Made by a program: the position numbers and the translations under genes. 64,000 nucleotides of DNA. It comes from Bacteroidota bacterium. Lineage in GTDB: Bacteria; Bacteroidota; Ignavibacteria; Kryptoniales; JAKASW01. Within the stretch, counting starts at the first letter, position 1. Every line of letters starts with the position of its first letter. The notes beneath the pieces are model-generated. The model ran no database searches. It had not been told where the DNA came from and saw only the letters and a program-made list of their open reading frames with translations. Shown in pieces: positions 60,499-64,000 of this stretch. The stretch is from NCBI GenBank assembly GCA_021789975.1, contig JAJYIT010000008.1, positions 1 to 64,000 on the forward strand, given 5' to 3'.

Positions 60499-61581
60499 TC
60501 ACGATCGTACAGCATTCAGGCACGCCCTGACGGAAGAGATGAACAGCTTGCTTTCTTCTTCAGTCCCTGCATTCACTCTCAGATACTTCTCAAGCATCGG
60601 ATATGATGACACGTCGCGCACCAGGACATTTTCTCGTTCAAGGAGATCTTCGAATATCACCTTCGGTGCAAGCGGAGTTGAGAACAAAAAGAAGTTGGCG
60701 TCCGATTGCAGCGCTTTCACACCGTTGATCTTGTTTAGCTCACCGACCATCTCCAGCTTCTGGCGCTTCAGTATCTCGATGCGCCTGGCGAAAAGATCGC
60801 CATGGTCGAGGAGTTTCAAGGCGGTGAACTCCGACAAGGGATTGACCGTGAAAGGAATTTTCACTTTCAGTATTTCGGCCGCTGTTTCGGGATGGGCAGC
60901 CAGGTAACCGATCCGAAGACCTGCCAGACTGAATGCTTTCGAGAATGTCCTGAGCACAACCAGGTTTTTGTAAGCCTTTACCAATTCGATCAGGCTCTTG
61001 TTCTCGGAGAATTCGATATAGGCTTCATCTACAAGCACGATCGCACCGGTTGAATCCAGGAGCTCCTTGAAAAAGTCAGGCGACGCGGACTTGCCTGTTG
61101 GATTGTTCGGCGAGCTTATGATGATCAGGCCGGATTTGATGCGCCTTGACTCCTCGAGAATTCTTTCCTCATCGAAACTCAAATCGCTCTTTGCAAACAC
61201 TTTCCTGATTTCGCCGCCAAGTATCCCGACGACCTTCTCGTAAAGGTAGAATGTCGGCTGTGGGATCAAGACCTCAGTCCCGTCTTTAACAATTGCCAGC
61301 GCCGTCGTATAAATCAGCTCATTCGATCCGTTTGAGGCGATGATGGAATCTTCAGCTATGTTATGAATTTGAGAGATCCTGCGCGGCAGGGAGACGGGGA
61401 AAACCTCCGGATACCGGTTCCAGCTCATCTTGAAAAACTGCCCGATGATTTCCTCCTTGATTTCGGAAGGCACATCGTACGGGCTTTCGTTTTGATTCAG
61501 CTTTATCTTTGCCGGATGTCCGGATACAGTATATGGCGACAGGTCAATAACGCTTTTTCTAAAATTGCTTCTAACGTCCAC
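60499..61581 (-). CDS. hisC: Histidinol-phosphate aminotransferase
   Basis: 360 residues, fold type I aminotransferase. NQNESPYDVP (substrate loop), NGSNELIY (phosphate), SSPNNPTG, VDEAYIEFSE (Asp-x-x-Tyr) and the PLP-binding Lys in RTFSKAFSLAGLRIGY. It makes histidinol phosphate from imidazole-acetol phosphate. The start overlaps the hisD end by 11 bp. Only hisD and hisC are here; the rest of the pathway must lie elsewhere. Confidence 0.93.
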   Translation of the reverse strand: MDVRSNFRKSVIDLSPYTVSGHPAKIKLNQNESPYDVPSEIKEEIIGQFFKMSWNRYPEVFPVSLPRRISQIHNIAEDSIIASNGSNELIYTTALAIVKDGTEVLIPQPTFYLYEKVVGILGGEIRKVFAKSDLSFDEERILEESRRIKSGLIIISSPNNPTGKSASPDFFKELLDSTGAIVLVDEAYIEFSENKSLIELVKAYKNLVVLRTFSKAFSLAGLRIGYLAAHPETAAEILKVKIPFTVNPLSEFTALKLLDHGDLFARRIEILKRQKLEMVGELNKINGVKALQSDANFFLFSTPLAPKVIFEDLLERENVLVRDVSSYPMLEKYLRVNAGTEEESKLFISSVRACLNAVRS

Positions 61582-62881
61582 TTTTTTCCCTTACTTTGAT
61601 CGATAGTGCATGTGCATCCAGGCCTTCATGTTCGGCAAGCACTCGAATTTTCGCCGAGTCTCTCTCGAAAGCATCACGTGAATAACGAATTATACTCGAG
61701 CGTTTTACGAACGAATCCACGTTCAAAACTGAGGAGAACCTTGCAGTCCCGCCGGTCGGCAATACGTGGCTCGGACCCGCAAAATAGTCGCCTACCGGTT
61801 CAGGGGAGTATCTGCCGACGAATATCGCCCCGGCATTGACGATTTTACCGGCAAGCTCCAGATCTCCTTCGGCAATGATCTCCAGATGCTCGGGAGCGAT
61901 CTGGTTGACCAGGTCCACGCCACTATGCAAGTCACCCACAACGAAGGCAGTTCCGTTACGTCGCATCGACTCCGAAGCGATTTGGCTGCGAGGAAGGCTT
62001 TGCAGGTATTTTAAGATTCGTCTTTGGACCTTGCGCGCAAACCCGGAATCGGTGGTAACAAGAATCCCCGCCGCATTGGCATCGTGCTCGGATTGCGCCA
62101 GGAGATCAGCCGCAACCTCCGCCGGATCTGCCGAACCGTCGGCAAGCACAACCACCTCACTCGGCCCTGCAATCATGTCGATATCGACATCGCCATACAC
62201 AAGCTTCTTTGCCGCCGAAACATAGATATTTCCCGGCCCGACAATCTTATCTACCTTCGGGACGGACCCGGTGCCGTACGCAGCCGCGGCGATCGCCTGT
62301 GCCCCGCCGATTGAAAACACATTCTCTATCCCGAGAATACTGCACGTGGCCAGTACAATCTGGTTTACGTTCCCATCCTTGTTCGGGGGCGTAAGAAGGA
62401 TTATATCTCGTACTCGTGCAACCTGGGCCGGCACTGCGTTCATTATGACGGTCGACGGATATGTCGCCGTTCCGCCGGGCACATAGAGAGCCACTTTGTC
62501 GACAGGGATAATTCTCTGGCCCAGGAGTGTGCCATCCTCTTCCTGAACGTGCCAAGAAGTCTGCTTCTGCATCTCGTGAAACTTCCTCACCCGGGCGACA
62601 GCTTCTCTGAGTATCGAAAGGATGTCATCACTTAGAATGGCTCGCGCCTTTTCGATTTCCTCTATCGGAACCCTGATCTGATTCAGGGTGATACCATCAA
62701 ACTCTTTCGTGAATCTCTTTAGCGCCGGGTCGCCTTCTACCCGGACGGTGCGGATAATCTCGCTTACTTTCGAAATCAGCTTTTCGTCAAAAGTCAGATT
62801 CCGATTCTTGATCTTTTGGAGACGTCCATCAGCCTCCCTGCTTCCCGCCTTCAGAACGGGGAAAAGTTCGGTGTCGTTCAT
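61571..62881 (-). CDS. hisD: Histidinol dehydrogenase
   Basis: 436 residues from the ATG at 62881 (MNDTELFPVLKAG); an upstream start at 62917 would lie in the promoter. Motifs: RIIPVDKVALYVPGGTATYPS, AGPSEVVVLADGSADP, LLAQSEHDANA (zinc Gln and His), NQIAPEHLEI and GPSHVLPTGGTARF. It oxidises histidinol to histidine in two NAD+ steps. First gene of a hisDC pair, with a promoter directly ahead of it. Confidence 0.95.
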   Translation of the reverse strand: MNDTELFPVLKAGSREADGRLQKIKNRNLTFDEKLISKVSEIIRTVRVEGDPALKRFTKEFDGITLNQIRVPIEEIEKARAILSDDILSILREAVARVRKFHEMQKQTSWHVQEEDGTLLGQRIIPVDKVALYVPGGTATYPSTVIMNAVPAQVARVRDIILLTPPNKDGNVNQIVLATCSILGIENVFSIGGAQAIAAAAYGTGSVPKVDKIVGPGNIYVSAAKKLVYGDVDIDMIAGPSEVVVLADGSADPAEVAADLLAQSEHDANAAGILVTTDSGFARKVQRRILKYLQSLPRSQIASESMRRNGTAFVVGDLHSGVDLVNQIAPEHLEIIAEGDLELAGKIVNAGAIFVGRYSPEPVGDYFAGPSHVLPTGGTARFSSVLNVDSFVKRSSIIRYSRDAFERDSAKIRVLAEHEGLDAHALSIKVREKSGR

Positions 62882-62888
62882 ATAGAAT

Positions 62889-62917
62889 AATTTATCAGAA
62901 GGGACGGTAGTATACAA
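62889..62917 (-). promoter_or_regulatory. hisD promoter, predicted leaderless
   Basis: Minus strand TTGTAT (62912-62917), 17 bp, TAAATT (62889-62894), then 7 bases to the ATG at 62881. No Shine-Dalgarno sequence could fit in the transcript. I see no attenuator-like His-rich leader peptide. Confidence 0.6.
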
Positions 62918-62923
62918 AGGGAT

Positions 62924-64000
62924 TCAAAAATACATCTCGCATACAAGACCGAACATATCATGGTACATACCGGAATTCCACTGTGGGTTCTTTGAGTAGG
63001 AAAGTTCGAGAGAGGTAATTGGCAAATCCGGAAGAAGCAGCTTGACGGGAAACCGAAGTGAAAACCCGTACGAGAATCCGCTGCCCATGCGTGAAACGGT
63101 CAGGTCGTTGGCAGGATCGTAAAACGAGTATTGTGGTGTCTTCAACGTGTAACCAACTCTGGCTGCGAGCACGCCAAGTGCAACAGTCTCGAGTCCAACC
63201 CTAAACTGATCGTTTTGGACAATGAACCCATCCATCGGCGCTGAATTACCCAAGACGTGAGAGTAATCAGCGGCGAGAGTCACCCGGAATAAATCGTAGT
63301 CGGCGAGACGATAATTGGAGACAAACGTGTAGGCAGCGCCAAAGCTGATAGTTTGCGGCAGGTCAATGCTGTAAAGCTTATGACCGTTCGCATACCAAGC
63401 CGATCCGGGCACTATGTTAGAGAAGTCGGCGCCGAGAGATAGGATAGCTCGGAAGAAGGTGTTATCCGCTAGAACGGCTCTTTTCATTACACCAAGATCA
63501 AAAGTCAAATGAGACACACTATATTGTGAACTCACTACCGGAACCGCGTTTTCAGGATTCGCATCCACGGTTATGTACTTGCCGGTCACGCCCGCTGAAA
63601 AGCCTAATGGCAACTGGACGCCTGTTCCGATGGCAGAGATTGTTGTGCGCCACCCTGCGAGCTCGAAACCATCAAACGCTGCGCCTACACCGACAACCTC
63701 CAACGGCGCAGCCATTGAAATGTTCCATGATGTTAGCTTTCCATTAGCGAGAAATCCTGGCAAAGAATTGAACGGTAAAAACAATTCGCCTTCTCCCCGA
63801 TTAAAATTCTCGTAGTCTCCTGCCACATAGACATTAGCGGCATGAACTAAATTGGCCGGATTGAGGAGGACGGAGTGAGCAAAGTCAGGGTCGGCGACAT
63901 ACGCTGCCATCCCGCCAGCCCGATTCCCCAGTATGTATTCTCCGTCAAGGAAGAGAGATTGAGAACGAGCGGCCGTCACCACGAACAGGCATATGATGAG
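62924..64000 (-). CDS. PorV/PorQ-family outer-membrane protein, 5' end outside the window
   Basis: At least 358 residues. The frame is open to the window edge and reads ICLFVVTAARSQ-SLF, the end of a signal peptide, so the start codon lies beyond 64000; a GTG at 63982 is internal. The family opening EYILGNRAGGMAAYVADPDF, VLLNPANLV and barrel strands ending VCEMYF are present. It is the third PorV-like gene in the window and the most divergent. It points toward hisD. Confidence 0.85.
   Translation of the reverse strand, partial: LIICLFVVTAARSQSLFLDGEYILGNRAGGMAAYVADPDFAHSVLLNPANLVHAANVYVAGDYENFNRGEGELFLPFNSLPGFLANGKLTSWNISMAAPLEVVGVGAAFDGFELAGWRTTISAIGTGVQLPLGFSAGVTGKYITVDANPENAVPVVSSQYSVSHLTFDLGVMKRAVLADNTFFRAILSLGADFSNIVPGSAWYANGHKLYSIDLPQTISFGAAYTFVSNYRLADYDLFRVTLAADYSHVLGNSAPMDGFIVQNDQFRVGLETVALGVLAARVGYTLKTPQYSFYDPANDLTVSRMGSGFSYGFSLRFPVKLLLPDLPITSLELSYSKNPQWNSGMYHDMFGLVCEMYF

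Overview
The window is bacterial chromosomal DNA, densely coding, with moderate GC content and the standard genetic code. Three PorV/PorQ-type outer-membrane proteins, a protein with a FlgD-like type IX secretion (T9SS) C-terminal domain, and the remains of a second, type A sorting domain point to the FCB (Bacteroidetes/Chlorobi) group. Protein style and several TTGACA-17-TAAATT promoters, rather than the TTTG/TAnnTTTG promoters of Bacteroidetes proper, make an Ignavibacteria-like lineage the best guess (inference). I see no rRNA, tRNA, CRISPR array, transposase or phage genes.

Layout. 0.1-6.1 kb: a secreted protein of unknown function, a stand-alone AraC DNA-binding domain diverging from an SDR oxidoreductase, a GH18-like secreted protein, inositol-3-phosphate synthase and a flippase-like membrane protein. 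6.2-13.6 kb: a complete YbhGFSR/CecR-like efflux operon (TetR, HlyD, ATPase, TolC, ATPase, two ABC-2 permeases) in which the two ATPase halves that are fused in E. coli YbhF are separate genes flanking tolC. 13.7-38.8 kb: a long minus-strand surface-polysaccharide locus. Its nucleotide-sugar genes are rmlB, rmlC- and rmlD-like genes, wecB, wecC/wbpA and a wbpE-like aminotransferase. Its assembly genes are Wzz, Wzy, Wzx and a polyprenyl glycosylphosphotransferase. It also holds glycosyltransferases, two methyltransferases, a polyprenyl-phosphate-mannose synthase and an unusual GT2-glycosylphosphotransferase fusion. A lipoprotein with two paralogous barrel-like proteins and a T9SS-type propeller protein are embedded in it. 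No rmlA is present. 38.9-45.3 kb: rpmB, then the housekeeping run pgsA-pgpA-cinA-thpR-recA-recX-AI-2E-family protein. 45.3-59.0 kb: a plus-strand run with many 4-bp overlaps: M20 amidohydrolase, glnE, DUF2723 glycosyltransferase, GT2, M50 protease, lipoprotein, T9SS-type protein, two PorV-like proteins, GT4. 59-64 kb: an NtrC-type response regulator, hisC, hisD and a PorV-like gene cut by the window edge.

How it fits together. The large minus-strand locus has most of what is needed for a Wzx/Wzy-type surface polysaccharide. The plus-strand run joins a protein-glycosyltransferase candidate (DUF2723) with T9SS-type cargo and PorV-like proteins, and the polysaccharide locus encodes a synthase for polyprenyl-phosphate mannose, a plausible donor. 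A role in glycosylating or anchoring surface proteins is an inference.

Most notable. (1) At least five genes have a promoter placed so that transcription should begin at the start codon (leaderless mRNA). (2) A GT2 is fused to a glycosylphosphotransferase that has lost its catalytic core. (3) A T9SS sorting domain has been cut off by an out-of-frame deletion whose remnant is still readable. (4) A frameshifted IVP/S23 gene lies between imperfect inverted repeats inside the polysaccharide operon. (5) Small dispersed repeats run in frame into protein-coding genes. (6) thpR has a probable AUU start. (7) Inverted repeats overlap the promoters of the TetR and response-regulator genes.
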